NCBI GenBank assembly: GCA_027070385.1
Contig: JALXDW010000387.1
Span: 1 to 13,565 of the forward strand
Direction: 5' to 3'
Length of the DNA stretch: 13,565 nucleotides
From: Chromatiales bacterium
GTDB taxonomy: Bacteria; Pseudomonadota; Gammaproteobacteria; UBA6429; Thiohalophilaceae
Below are positions 1 through 12,500 of the stretch, in pieces. Below the pieces are notes generated by a model. That model worked only from the letters and a program-made list of their open reading frames with translations. It did no database searches and had not been told where the DNA came from. The position numbers and the translations under genes are program-made. Numbering within the stretch: the stretch's first letter is position 1; each line of letters begins with the position of its first letter.

Positions 1-323
1 TATTATTAAATGGCAGCAACAATGCCTGGTATGGTGATTCATTGGCACCACATCAGCACTTGCAGATAGCTCAAATGCGTGCCCTTGAAACCGGTCGAAT
101 GTTAATGCGTGCCACTACCAACGGTATTTCTGCGGTAGTGGATCATAAAGGTCGGATATTGGCACGCTCACCACAATTTGAGTCTTATGTGCTGACTTAT
201 TCCGTACAGCCACGAACCGGTGCAACGCCTTATGTCAGGTGGGGCAATGGCCCGGTTATCGGGCTGGCTTTTTTATTGCTGTTTGGAGCAATTATTTACG
301 TGAATAAAACCAAAAATACCTGA
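1..323 (+). CDS. lnt: Apolipoprotein N-acyltransferase, C-terminal fragment (5' end outside window)
   Basis: This is the last ~106 codons of Lnt, the inner-membrane enzyme that moves an acyl chain from a phospholipid to the N-terminal cysteine of lipoproteins, the last step of lipoprotein maturation. The reading frame is open from base 3. The stretch NNAWYGDS, then APHQHLQIAQMRALETGRML and RATTNGISAVVDHKG, matches the end of the nitrilase-like periplasmic domain of Lnt; the catalytic cysteine should lie shortly upstream, outside the window. After PQFESYVLTYSVQPRTGATPYVRWGN comes the final transmembrane helix (about GPVIGLAFLLLFGAIIYV) and a short basic tail, NKTKNT. The end looks complete. 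The TTG at 42 is an internal leucine, not a start. The product supports maturation of lipoproteins such as LptE, encoded just downstream. Confidence 0.93.
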   Translation, partial: LLNGSNNAWYGDSLAPHQHLQIAQMRALETGRMLMRATTNGISAVVDHKGRILARSPQFESYVLTYSVQPRTGATPYVRWGNGPVIGLAFLLLFGAIIYVNKTKNT

Positions 324-348
324 CGTACAAACCGATAATGCGTAAAAT
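320..348 (+). promoter_or_regulatory. Possible sigma-70 type promoter for leuS
   Basis: CTGACG at 320-325 (4 of 6 matches to the -35 consensus) and TAAAAT at 343-348 (5 of 6 matches to the -10 consensus) are 17 bases apart, the optimal spacing. They sit in the 77-base lnt-leuS gap, so transcription would begin about 45 bases before the leuS start. This is a match by eye in an A+T-rich gap, where chance hits are common. leuS may instead be read through from lnt. Confidence 0.3.
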
Positions 349-376
349 ATCCTGCCAAACACAAATTAAAAAATAA

Positions 377-3458
<3,082 letters not shown>

Positions 3459-3459
<1 letters not shown>

Positions 3460-4502
3460 TGAATATTTCTTTGCAACAGTTAGAAAATAATCTGAAGCAG
3501 CATTTTACTAATGTTTATTATGTGGCTGGTGATGAGCCTTTGCAAAAAGAGCAGGCACTGAAAGCAATCAGACAGTCGGCCAGTGAACATGGTTTTACTG
3601 AACGTGTGGTGCTGGATGTTGACAAGCAGTTTGACTGGGGATTACTGCTGGCTGAAAGTCAGAGCATGTCATTATTTGGTGACAAACGCCTGATTGAGCT
3701 ACGGATACCAACAGCAAAGCCCGGTGACAAGGGAAGTCGGGCACTGGTTGCTTTTATGGCTGAATGTCCTGACGATGTGATGTTATTGATTGTCAGTGGC
3801 AAGCTTGAAAAACAGCAACAAAAATCAAAATGGTTCAAAGCGATTGATGCCAAAGGGGTATGTCTTCAGATCTGGCCGATTGAAAAAGCACAATTACCGC
3901 ATTGGATAAGCCAACGCATGGCAAAGCTGAAAATGCAACCGACATCGGATGCTCTGACACTTTTATGTGATCGTATAGAAGGGAATTTACTGGCGGCAGA
4001 ACAGGCTCTGGAAAAGTTGTTTTTAATGAACGGTGAAGGTCAGGTCGATATCGAAGCCGTGCGTGACCTGGTTTCGGACAGTGCACGCTATAATATTTTT
4101 CAATTAGTTGATACCAGCCTGAACGGTGATGCGAGCCAGGTGGTAAAAATCCTGGATGGTTTACGAGCGGAAGGCGTAGAACCGGTGATCATTGTCTGGG
4201 CTTTGGTACGTGAAATTCGTACTTTGGTTTCAATGTCCTTGGCCATGCAGGAGCAATCCATCGAACAGCTGATGAAGTCTTTCCGGGTCTGGGCAAAACG
4301 CCAGAATTGTGTCAAATCGGCATTGTCCCGGCATAAACCACGCCAATGGCAGTTTTTTTTGTGGCAATTAAGTGAGTTGGATAAGCTGAATAAAGGGCTT
4401 AAAGCAGGAAATATCTGGCATGAATTGATACAATTAGTATTGAAAATAGCCGGTAGTCCTTTAATGCCTGCACAACGACCCAGACAAACAGCGTATTCTT
4501 GA
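3459..4502 (+). CDS. holA: DNA polymerase III delta subunit
   Basis: The delta subunit of the clamp-loader complex; it opens the beta sliding clamp during replication. The 347-residue length matches the family (E. coli about 343). The N-terminus has YYVAGDEPLQKEQALKAIR, with the GDEP motif at residues 24-27, which is diagnostic of HolA. Then come the AAA+-like domain (MSLFGDKRLIELRIP, DDVMLLIVSGKLEKQQQKSKW), the lid region (LCDRIEGNLLAAEQALEKL) and the C-terminal helical collar domain (SARYNIFQLVDTSLNGD, VIIVWALVREIRTL). Delta lacks a working ATPase site, so no P-loop is expected and none is seen. The start ATG shares its A with the lptE TGA stop, implying coupled translation. A T8 run at 4353-4360 lies within the frame (QFFLW) without disrupting it. 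Confidence 0.96.
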
Positions 4503-4576
4503 CAAGTTTGGCTGGCAGATAGCGGCCATGTCATTTCCTTCCGGGGTTATTTTAAAACGTTATTTAAAAATTATCT

Positions 4577-4583
4577 GAGCAGG
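4577..4583 (+). promoter_or_regulatory. Ribosome binding site of proA
   Basis: GAGCAGG, with AGG ending 7 bases before the proA ATG. The rest of the 88-base holA-proA gap is A+T-rich just before this site and holds near-duplicate stretches (TTATTTTAAAA, TTATTTAAAAA). I found no convincing -35/-10 pair and no terminator hairpin in the gap, so read-through from holA is likely but not proven. Confidence 0.5.
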
Positions 4584-4590
4584 TTCAATA

Positions 4591-5859
4591 ATGGATGCGA
4601 AAGTGAACATTCAAACATACATGCAACAACTCGGTGAGCAGGCACGCGCAGCATCACGTCAGTTAGCGGGTGCGACCAGTGGCGTTAAAAATAAGGCCTT
4701 GTTGGCAATGGCCTCTGCCATTGAAGCGCAACAGGCAGCATTGCTAAAGGCGAATAAAAAAGACTTAACAGCAGGAAAAAACAATGGTCTGGATGAAGCC
4801 TTGCTTGATCGTCTGGCATTGAATCCTGAACGTATTGCCGGTATGGCGGAAGGTATTCGCCAGATTGTTGCATTGGCCGATCCGGTTGGAGAAGTCACTG
4901 ATCTAAGTTATCGAGATTCCGGGATTCAGGTGGGGAAAATGCGGGTGCCTTTAGGTGTGATTGGTATTATTTATGAGTCACGCCCTAATGTCACCGCTGA
5001 TGCCGCTGCATTATGTTTGAAATCCGGAAATGCTGCTATTTTGCGCGGTGGTTCTGAGGCAGCGCACTCTAACCAGGCAATCGCTCAATGTATTCAAGCC
5101 GGTTTAATAGAGGCAGGATTGTCGATTGATTGTGTACAGGTGATTGAAACCACAGATCGTGAAGCGGTCGGCAAATTGATTACCATGCCTAAATATGTGG
5201 ATGTCATTGTACCTCGTGGTGGTAAAGGTTTAATTGAGCGAGTCAGCTCAGAAGCAACGGTACCGGTGATTAAACACCTGCACGGTGTTTGTCATGTTTA
5301 TATTGATGCTAAGGCCGATATGGATAAAGCCCTTGCGGTGGCCTTTAATTCCAAAACACAACGTTATGGTACATGCAATACCATGGAAACCTTACTGGTG
5401 GATGAAGCCATTGCTGAGTCAATACTGCCAACACTTTGTAAAATGTACACCGACGAAGGTGTTGAGTTACGTGGTTGTGAAAAAACGCAGAAGATCATTT
5501 CCAATGCGATTGCGGCAACTGAAGCGGACTGGGATGAAGAATATCTTGCGCCTATTCTTTCTATACGCATTGTTGATGGTCTGGATCAGGCGATTGAACA
5601 TTGCCATCAACACAGTTCAGGGCACACCGAATCCATCGTGACAGAAGACTACAGCAACGCACGGCGTTTTTTAGCTGAGGTGGATTCAAGTTCAGTCATG
5701 GTGAATACATCTACTCGTTTTGCAGATGGTTTTGAATATGGTCTGGGGGCAGAAATTGGTATCAGTACTGACAAAATTCATGTGCGTGGTCCAGTAGGAC
5801 TTGAAGGTTTAACATCGCAAAAATACATTGTATTAGGTGATGGCCACATTCGAAAATGA
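4591..5859 (+). CDS. proA: Glutamate-5-semialdehyde dehydrogenase (gamma-glutamyl phosphate reductase)
   Basis: Second step of proline synthesis: NADPH-dependent reduction of gamma-glutamyl phosphate to glutamate-5-semialdehyde in the cytoplasm. The 422 residues match the family length (E. coli 417). The fold is aldehyde-dehydrogenase-like. The cofactor-domain hallmark YESRPNVT is at residues 128-135, followed by [29 protein letters not shown] and the catalytic cysteine in [11 protein letters not shown] (Cys262) follow, and the C-terminus carries the family-typical [27 protein letters not shown] and [15 protein letters not shown]. The ATG at 4591 has a good ribosome binding site. No proB is present; proA sits between holA and nadD, an arrangement I recall from non-enteric gammaproteobacteria. 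Its stop overlaps the nadD start by four bases. Confidence 0.97.
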   Translation: MDAKVNIQTYMQQLGEQARAASRQLAGATSGVKNKALLAMASAIEAQQAALLKANKKDLTAGKNNGLDEALLDRLALNPERIAGMAEGIRQIVALADPVGEVTDLSYRDSGIQVGKMRVPLGVIGIIYESRPNVTADAAALCLKSGNAAILRGGSEAAHSNQAIAQCIQAGLIEAGLSIDCVQVIETTDREAVGKLITMPKYVDVIVPRGGKGLIERVSSEATVPVIKHLHGVCHVYIDAKADMDKALAVAFNSKTQRYGTCNTMETLLVDEAIAESILPTLCKMYTDEGVELRGCEKTQKIISNAIAATEADWDEEYLAPILSIRIVDGLDQAIEHCHQHSSGHTESIVTEDYSNARRFLAEVDSSSVMVNTSTRFADGFEYGLGAEIGISTDKIHVRGPVGLEGLTSQKYIVLGDGHIRK

Positions 5860-6494
5860 TAGGTATTTTTGGGGGTACGTTTGACCCTGTTCACTTAGGA
5901 CATATTAAACCGGCATTAGATGTTAAACGGCACTTGAACCTGGAAGAGCTTCGTTTTATACCCTGTTCCATTCCTGCTCATCGTGATGCACCGATTGCAA
6001 CGGTTGAACAACGACTTGCAATGCTACATCTGGCTGTTGATGAATACGCTGATTGCAGCGTTGATGAACGGGAAGTAAACCGTCAGGGTGTTTCCTATAT
6101 GGTGGATACCCTGCAAAGTTTGCGGCAAGATCTGAAGGATAAAAGTCTTTGCCTGATTATTGGTATGGATGCTTTCTTGGGTTTAAATCGCTGGCACCAT
6201 TGGCAGCAACTTTTTGAACTTGCCAATTTCGTGGTGACCTACCGGCCGGGTTTTGAACTTGAGATGGAAAAAATACCGGTTGATTTACTCAAGCAGGTCA
6301 ATCAGCGACAAGTTAAATCTGTTGCTGCTTTTAGTGAAAGTCAGCATGGTGCCATTATTTTTATGCCCGTAACACAACTTGACATATCAGCAACGGATAT
6401 ACGTCAGAGAGTCAAACAGCAGCAATCTGTTAAAGATCAGGTTCCAGCTGCTGTGGATGATTTTATTCAACAGCAAAAATTATATACAGGTTAG
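5856..6494 (+). CDS. nadD: Nicotinate-nucleotide adenylyltransferase (NaMN adenylyltransferase)
   Basis: NadD joins nicotinate mononucleotide and ATP to give nicotinate adenine dinucleotide, the penultimate step of NAD synthesis. The 212-residue protein opens with [20 protein letters not shown], containing the nucleotidyltransferase HxGH signature (HLGH, residues 13-16). It ends with the second ATP-binding motif, ISATDIR at residues 177-183. Between them are [24 protein letters not shown] and [19 protein letters not shown], all typical of NadD. The ATG overlaps the proA TGA (ATGA), so its translation is probably coupled to proA. The next gene, rsfS, starts 8 bases after the stop; the nadD-rsfS pairing is widely conserved. 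Confidence 0.97.
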   Translation: MIGIFGGTFDPVHLGHIKPALDVKRHLNLEELRFIPCSIPAHRDAPIATVEQRLAMLHLAVDEYADCSVDEREVNRQGVSYMVDTLQSLRQDLKDKSLCLIIGMDAFLGLNRWHHWQQLFELANFVVTYRPGFELEMEKIPVDLLKQVNQRQVKSVAAFSESQHGAIIFMPVTQLDISATDIRQRVKQQQSVKDQVPAAVDDFIQQQKLYTG

Positions 6495-6502
6495 TTTTAA
6501 AT

Positions 6503-6847
6503 ATGAACAGTAAACAATTATGTGACTTAACCGTTAAAGCTTTGGACGATATAAAAGCGATTGACGTAAAAGTACTTGATGTGACCGGGCGTTCCAGTGT
6601 GACGGATATCATGGTGATAGCCAGTGGTAATACCACCCGTCAGGTCAAGTCGTTGTCGAATAATGTTTTAAAAGTGACAAAAGAAAATGACATCCGTCCC
6701 ATTGGTGTGGAAGGTGAGCAGACCGCAGACTGGATCCTGATTGATTTAGGAGATGTTGTGGTACACATCATGACACCTGATATTCGTGATTTTTATAATC
6801 TGGAAAAGTTATGGGATGAAGACAGTCCCGAGGCTGCTTCTGAATAA
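6503..6847 (+). CDS. rsfS: Ribosomal silencing factor RsfS (YbeB/Iojap family)
   Basis: Binds ribosomal protein uL14 on the large subunit and blocks joining with the small subunit, lowering translation in starvation. The 114-residue product has the family length. Diagnostic segments are SVTDIMVIASGNTTRQVKSL (residues 32-51), GVEGEQTADWILIDLGDVVVH (ending at residue 88), and YNLEKLW (98-104). The ATG at 6503 has only a distant AGG in the end of nadD, so it may depend on ribosomes arriving from nadD. The stop TAA directly touches the rlmH ATG. rsfS and rlmH act on the ribosome and are commonly paired. Confidence 0.96.
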   Translation: MNSKQLCDLTVKALDDIKAIDVKVLDVTGRSSVTDIMVIASGNTTRQVKSLSNNVLKVTKENDIRPIGVEGEQTADWILIDLGDVVVHIMTPDIRDFYNLEKLWDEDSPEAASE

Positions 6848-7315
6848 ATGATTATTCACGTCATTGCCGTAGGAACAAAAATGCCCGCCTGGGTGACACA
6901 GGGTGTTAATGAGTATGTGCGGCGTATGCCGAATGAATGTCAGGTGAAATTTAAAGAGTTACCACTTGGTCAGCGTGCCAAATCCCGGAATATTCAACAG
7001 GCCATGCAACAGGAAGAAAAAAGTATTCTTGCCGCAATTCCGGCTAATACACAGGTGATAGCATTGGAAGTGACGGGATGTCATTGGTCAACTGAAGAGT
7101 TGTCACACAATATGCGGGATTGGATGCAGTCAGGGAAAGATATTGCGTTATTGATAGGCGGCCCTGATGGTATGACGCAAACCTGTTCAGACAGGGCACA
7201 GCAAAAATGGTCATTATCAAATTTAACCTTACCCCATCCTTTAGTGCGTATTATTCTGGCTGAACAGCTTTATCGTGCTTTAATGATTATAAAAAATCAT
7301 CCTTATCATAAATAA
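6848..7315 (+). CDS. rlmH: 23S rRNA (pseudouridine-1915-N3)-methyltransferase RlmH
   Basis: SPOUT-class methyltransferase that places the N3-methyl group on pseudouridine 1915 in helix 69 of 23S rRNA, using S-adenosylmethionine on assembled 70S ribosomes. The 155 residues equal the E. coli length. The N-terminus IIHVIAVGTKMPAWV and the motif GGPDG at residues 104-108 (part of the cofactor-binding knot) are present. The C-terminal knot signature runs from WSLSNLTLPHPLVRIILAEQ through YRALMIIKNHPYHK, ending at the last residue, as normal for this family. There is no gap after rsfS (TAA followed at once by ATG), which argues for translational coupling. Confidence 0.97.
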   Translation: MIIHVIAVGTKMPAWVTQGVNEYVRRMPNECQVKFKELPLGQRAKSRNIQQAMQQEEKSILAAIPANTQVIALEVTGCHWSTEELSHNMRDWMQSGKDIALLIGGPDGMTQTCSDRAQQKWSLSNLTLPHPLVRIILAEQLYRALMIIKNHPYHK

Positions 7316-7329
7316 CAGTGAGACAATGC

Positions 7330-7998
7330 ATGAGGCCAGCCACTGTTTATCTTGCTTCCCGCTCTCCCCGCCGGCGTGAATTATTGACACAAATGGGTGT
7401 CCGATTTGAAGTGCTTGATGTTTCCGTCGTAGAGGATTTGCTACCTAATGAAGCAGCGCATGATTATGTGCAACGTATTGCCATTGCAAAAGCGCAAGCC
7501 GGGATGCTGCTGCTTGAAAAAAATGATTTAGAATCGAAGAAAACAGCGTTAAGCCATTGGCAATCAACAAAAAAACGCGCCACAATAGGAGTAGTGATTG
7601 GTGCAGATACCGCTGTTGTTTGTAATGGGCAAATATTGGGTAAACCCGGCTCAGCAGCACAGGCCGAGGTGATGCTTAAACTGCTTTCAGGCAAAACACA
7701 CGAGGTTTTTACAGCGGTAGTAGTCGCACATTCACGTATTTTAACCGCTGTTTCGCGAACATTCGTAACATTTAAGCAGCTAAGTTCGAGTGAGATACAG
7801 CACTATATTGCGACCAAAGAAGGTCACGATAAAGCCGGCAGCTATGCTGTTCAGGGTAAAGCCGCAATCTTTATCGAGAATTTGAACGGCAGTTACTCAG
7901 GGGTCATGGGGTTGCCATTGTATGAAACAGCCGAGCTACTCGCACAGGCGGGGGTTGATGTATTGAGCCAGTTTGATAATGAGGTTGGGCTTGAATAA
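7330..7998 (+). CDS. maf: Maf-family nucleoside triphosphate pyrophosphatase (YhdE-type)
   Basis: Maf proteins hydrolyse non-canonical or excess nucleoside triphosphates to monophosphates; the YhdE branch acts on dTTP/UTP and modified pyrimidines. The N-terminal VYLASRSPRRRELL and the catalytic-region GADT (Asp93 in this numbering) are family signatures. DKAGSYAVQGKAAIFIENLNGSYSGVMGLPLYET matches the YhdE/MafA C-terminal half. I chose ATG 7330 because it gives the usual short lead-in (MRPATVYLAS) and has GTGA 8 bases upstream; a GTG at 7318 in the same frame would add four residues. An extra stretch of roughly 16 residues, polar and Lys-rich, lies before GADT (about residues 61-85) compared with E. 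coli YhdE as I recall it, making this 222 residues rather than about 197. The maf-rng-yhdP order is conserved with E. coli. Confidence 0.94.
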   Translation: MRPATVYLASRSPRRRELLTQMGVRFEVLDVSVVEDLLPNEAAHDYVQRIAIAKAQAGMLLLEKNDLESKKTALSHWQSTKKRATIGVVIGADTAVVCNGQILGKPGSAAQAEVMLKLLSGKTHEVFTAVVVAHSRILTAVSRTFVTFKQLSSSEIQHYIATKEGHDKAGSYAVQGKAAIFIENLNGSYSGVMGLPLYETAELLAQAGVDVLSQFDNEVGLE

Positions 7999-8045
7999 TA
8001 CGCCAAAATTAAAACAGAATTTAAAATATGAAAGAATCCGTTTAA

Positions 8046-9545
8046 ATGAGTGAAGAACTGTTAATCAATGTGACCCCGCAGGAAACACGAATAGCGTATG
8101 TCGAAAATGGCATGTTGCAGGAAGTGCATATTGAACGGGCAAAGCGTCGCGGTTTAGTGGGGAATATCTATAGTGGTAAAGTATCGCGGGTTTTACCGGG
8201 TATGCAAGCGGCCTTTATTGATATAGGCCTTGAACGAACTGCTTTTTTACATGCTTCGGATATTGCCGCCAACCACCAGAAGCTTATTAAAAATAACGGT
8301 GATGACAAAACATCAGAAGGGATTGCTGATATTTCAGATTTATTAACAGAAGGGCAACAGGTTATCGTACAGGTTGTTAAAGATCCCATCGGTACCAAGG
8401 GCGCACGCCTGACAACCAGCATTTCAATTCCATCACGTTATCTGGTATTAATTTCAGATACCGACCATATTGGTGTATCTCAAAAAATAGAATCGGATGA
8501 AGAGCGGCAACGTCTGAAAGATATTATCAGTAAACATCACAGTGAACACCCGGAATATCAAAGCGGTTATATTGTACGCACCGTGGCAGAAGGCATCAGT
8601 GAAGAAGATATTTGCAAAGATATTGTTTTCCTCGAAAAATTATGGGAAGCGGTAAAAACAAAATCAACGCAAAGCTCGCATAAAAAAGTAATTAACCTGT
8701 TACATGAGGATTTACCGCTTGTGATGCGAACCATGCGTGATCTCAGTGGTACGGATATTCAAAAAATACGCATCGATTCACGCGAAACATTTAAACGTGT
8801 TGAAAAATTTTCGAAAAAATTTATTCCTGAAGTGGCCAACTGCATTGAATATTATCCTGGTGAACGTCCAATTTTTGATTTATACGGTGTGGATGATGAA
8901 ATCCGCAAATCACTGGAACCTAAAGTACAGCTCAAGTCAGGTGGGTACTTAATTATCGACCAGACCGAAGCGATGACCACGATTGATGTTAACACCGGTG
9001 CATTTGTAGGCCATCGCAATCTGGAAGAAACCATTTTTAAAACCAATCTTGAAGCGACCCAGGCTATCTGCCGCCAGGTACGACTTAGAAACCTCGGTGG
9101 TATTATTATTATTGATTTTATTGATATGGTGGACGAAGAACATAAACGCCAGGTCTTGCGCGGTCTTGAAAAAATGCTGCTAAAAGATCCGGAAAAAACC
9201 AATATCAGTGAAGTGTCTTCATTAGGACTTGTACAGATGACACGTAAACGAACCCGCGAAAGTCTGGAACATATTTTATGTGAAGTCTGTCCGACTTGCC
9301 AAGGGCGGGGCTCAATCATGACGGTTGAAACGGTCTGCTATGAAATTTTCCGTGAAATTTTACGGGAATCACGCCAGTTTGATGCTAAAAATTATCTGGT
9401 ACTGGCGGCAGAAGCGGTGGTTGATAATTTACTCGATGATGAGTCCAGTGGTGTTGCAGAGCTGGAAGAATTTATCGGCAAGTCGATTCGCTTCCAGATT
9501 GAAACAGAATATTCACAGGAACAATTTGATGTTGTACCGATGTAA
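8046..9545 (+). CDS. rng: Ribonuclease G
   Basis: Endoribonuclease of the RNase E/G family; it matures the 5' end of 16S rRNA and cuts some mRNAs, preferring 5'-monophosphate ends. The 499 residues equal the RNase E catalytic half without its long scaffold tail, so this is RNase G (E. coli 489). It opens with LLINVTPQETRIAYVENG and an S1-type RNA-binding domain (GNIYSGKVSRVLPGMQAAFIDIG). The 5'-phosphate sensor Arg-Thr is at 178-179 (GYIVRTVAEG). The metal-binding aspartates are Asp314 (TTIDVNTGAF) and Asp357 (IIIIDFIDM), 43 apart, the same spacing as in RNase E. The zinc-link CPTC is at 415-418. There is no strong ribosome binding site before ATG 8046; a five-codon open frame abuts it (8028-8045). 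It sits between maf and yhdP, as in E. coli. Confidence 0.97.
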   Translation: MSEELLINVTPQETRIAYVENGMLQEVHIERAKRRGLVGNIYSGKVSRVLPGMQAAFIDIGLERTAFLHASDIAANHQKLIKNNGDDKTSEGIADISDLLTEGQQVIVQVVKDPIGTKGARLTTSISIPSRYLVLISDTDHIGVSQKIESDEERQRLKDIISKHHSEHPEYQSGYIVRTVAEGISEEDICKDIVFLEKLWEAVKTKSTQSSHKKVINLLHEDLPLVMRTMRDLSGTDIQKIRIDSRETFKRVEKFSKKFIPEVANCIEYYPGERPIFDLYGVDDEIRKSLEPKVQLKSGGYLIIDQTEAMTTIDVNTGAFVGHRNLEETIFKTNLEATQAICRQVRLRNLGGIIIIDFIDMVDEEHKRQVLRGLEKMLLKDPEKTNISEVSSLGLVQMTRKRTRESLEHILCEVCPTCQGRGSIMTVETVCYEIFREILRESRQFDAKNYLVLAAEAVVDNLLDDESSGVAELEEFIGKSIRFQIETEYSQEQFDVVPM

Positions 9546-9569
9546 CCGGATACCTGCCATTAGAGTTTA

Positions 9570-12500
9570 ATGCTAAATAAAATCAGAAACTTTTTTCTTT
9601 ATACGCTTGTTGCTTTAATTATACTGCTTGCAATAGGCATTTCTGCTGCGCGGGTGTTTTTACCGGATGTGGAAGGTTATCGCTCTTATGTTGAGCAACA
9701 ATTAGCAAAGGTAATCGAACACCCGGTGAAAATTGGTGATCTCAATGCCTTTATGTCAGGAATAACACCGGTTGTGGTTTTTCATGATGTAAAATTAATG
9801 AGCCGGAAAAAAGAGCGGGTAATACTTGAAATATCAAAGATTCGCATTGGTTTTTCATTATGGCGCTCAATAAAAGAAGCCAGAATTATTCCCAATATAT
9901 ACACGATTGATGGAATTGAACTTGCCATTATACGCAAAAAGAATGGCAAAATTCTGGTACAGGATGTGGATGTGGCCGATATTGGAGGCGCATTTACCGA
10001 TCAGGAATTGTCCAACAACAACGAATTGTCTCAATGGTTGTTTAATCGCAGTAGTTTGATTATTCAAAACAGTAGCATTATCTGGCATGACAAAAAACGC
10101 CAGACTGACCCCACTTATTTCAAAAATGTTACCTTTAAACTCAGAAACAGTTTTAATCGTCATCAATTTAATGGTGAGTTTATTTTATCTCAGACAGAAA
10201 AAGAAAAACCTAAAAAACTGGAACTGGCTTTGGATGTGTATGGTGATATGTTGGACCCGATAAAATGGGTTGGTAAATTTTATGCAAAGGGTAAAAATAT
10301 TGATGCCAGTGAATGGGGCTTTAAGCCGGTTATTATGGATATACTGGTGGAACAAGGGCAAATGGATTTTGAAATGTGGGGTGACTGGGTTGCCGGTGAA
10401 TTAAACAAGATCTCGGCTGACGTGACGGCCACGAATGTTGTATTACAACGACTAAAAAACAAAGCACATGCCAATGTCCAGCTACTCAGTGGTCTGATTA
10501 AATGGGATAAAGAACAGGATGACTGGGATTTATCCATTGAAAAATTAAAATTTATTTCTGAAAAAGGTGCCTGGCCAGAAACAGCCGTTAAAATTTCACA
10601 TAAATATGTTGCTGAAACAAAAACAGAATCGATTGAAACCAGTATTAAATATTGTCGGGTTGAGGATATTCGTGATCTGTTACTAAAAAGTGGCTACATT
10701 GACGATGTTGTTTTCAAGTATTTGCACAAGGCTTTACCCTCCGGTGAGATCAGTGATATTCAATATCAACTTGTTTCCCAGGACAAGGAAGTAAAAGAAT
10801 ATTTTGTGTCGGCCAAAGTGAACAAGTTTTCACTCAATAGCATTGATAAAATACCGGGTTTAAAAGGTATCTCGGGTGAGTTTTTTGGTAACCAGCAATC
10901 AGGTGTTTTATCACTTCATACTGAAAATGCTGAACTGGATTATAAAGCAATTTTACCCATACCCATCAGTATTGATAATTTGAGTGGTTATATCGAATGG
11001 AGCAGAGATAAAACAGGATGGCATTTTTCAAGTAATAACATAGCAGCAAGTAATAGCGATGTTTCATTAGAAACAGGTTTTAATCTACTTATTCCAACGA
11101 GTAATATTTCTCCATATATTGATTTACAGACAAGCATTAAAAAGGGTAAAGCCGATGCGGTTTACAAATACTTGCCAACCGTTATTATGCAGGGTGACTT
11201 TAAGCAATGGATGGAAACAGCATTTATCGGTGGAAATATCGAAACAGGGGGACTTATTCTGCATGGGCGTTTGAATGACTTTCCTTACAGAAATAATCAG
11301 GGTGTTTTTGAAACTTACCTTGTTGTGAACGATACCAAGGTTAATTATAAAAAAGATTGGCCACACCTTGATAACGCCCGGTTTGAAGCATTCTTTAGCG
11401 GTGAAGGTATGAAGCTGAATGTGCAACATGTTTCTGTGTTAAACAGTCATGCTGAAAATTTTAGCATGACTCTGAATGATTATGAAAAGCCATTACTTAA
11501 AATTAAAACGCGGATAAAAACTAACCTGGATGACATTGCTCAATATGCCTCCACCACTTTTTTACCTGATTCACGAAAGTTTGTTAAAAAGTCAACATTT
11601 TCCGGTAAGACTTTTCTTGATGTCAATATGTCGATTCCTTTGTCGGATGAAATGACAAGGTTATCGCCATTAAATGTAAAGGCAAAAGCATTTTTAAATA
11701 ATGCCAGCATAACAACGTCCAATAATAAATTGTATGCGAAGAATATTAATGGTGAAGTTGATTTAACTGAAAATTCGGCAACGGCTTCGGGGATTACTGC
11801 CAATATTATGGGTGGCAAGTCGGTCGTTGATATTTTCACCCGTCATGAGTTCGGTGGGCATCCCATTCGTTTTGTTATGCAAGGGAATATAGACGTTAGT
11901 AAAACGATGCAGCGTTTTAAAATCCCAGGTTATGATAAAGTGAAAGGGCGTACAGATTGGCAGGGTGTGTTTACACTCAAACATAAACAGGATGGGATGA
12001 TAAAAAATCCTTTGCTACAGTTAACAACTGCTATGGACCATGTAGAGATTAGTCTGCCACCCCCCATGAATAAGCCGGCAAACAAGGCGGTACCAACCTA
12101 TATGACAATAGAAAATATCTCTGATGATAATATGCTGTTACACCTTGTTTATGGTGATGCAATGTCCTATGCAATGGATATAGATTTAAGTGGCAGAAAT
12201 GCAAGACTGAATCAGGGAGAGTTTCGCTTCAAAGGGGGGGCAGCACATATTCCGGATGATGGAATACTGCTATTAACGGGGAGTTTGTGGAATTTTTCTT
12301 TGGGAGATTGGTTAGATGCCCTCGAACCGACTAGCAATAAAAAGAAAAAAAGTTTTTTTGGTATACCTGTTAAAGTGGATATGGATATCTTACATACTGT
12401 TAAAGCAAAAAACGGGAAAAAACGAAAACCATCTGATCCACGTCAGTTACCTGTTTTCGAAGGTGAGATAGGTGAGCTGGAATATGAAACTTACCAATAT

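Noticed and set aside
4353..4360. T8 homopolymer in holA as a possible frameshift
   Set aside because: The HolA frame reads through it normally to a C-terminus of the expected length.
4100..4534. 144-codon open frame on the - strand, antisense to holA
   Set aside because: It is covered almost wholly by the well-supported holA gene, its translation is Cys/Ser-rich without any recognisable motif, and it looks like a mirror of holA codon use.
4503..4590. Promoter or terminator in the holA-proA gap
   Set aside because: No -35/-10 pair with acceptable spacing and no hairpin with a T tail could be found by eye; only the proA ribosome binding site is supported.
8852..9319. 155-codon open frame on the - strand, antisense to rng
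   Set aside because: It lies inside the catalytic region of RNase G, and its Ser/Arg-rich translation is typical of antisense shadows.
9325..9570. 81-codon + strand frame running from the end of rng to the yhdP start
   Set aside because: Alternate frame over the conserved end of RNase G; its stop at the yhdP ATG is coincidental, and the translation shows nothing recognisable.
12234..12240. G7 homopolymer in yhdP as a possible frameshift or phase-variable site
   Set aside because: The frame continues intact through it (Gly-Gly) into the conserved C-terminal domain, so there is no sign of disruption.
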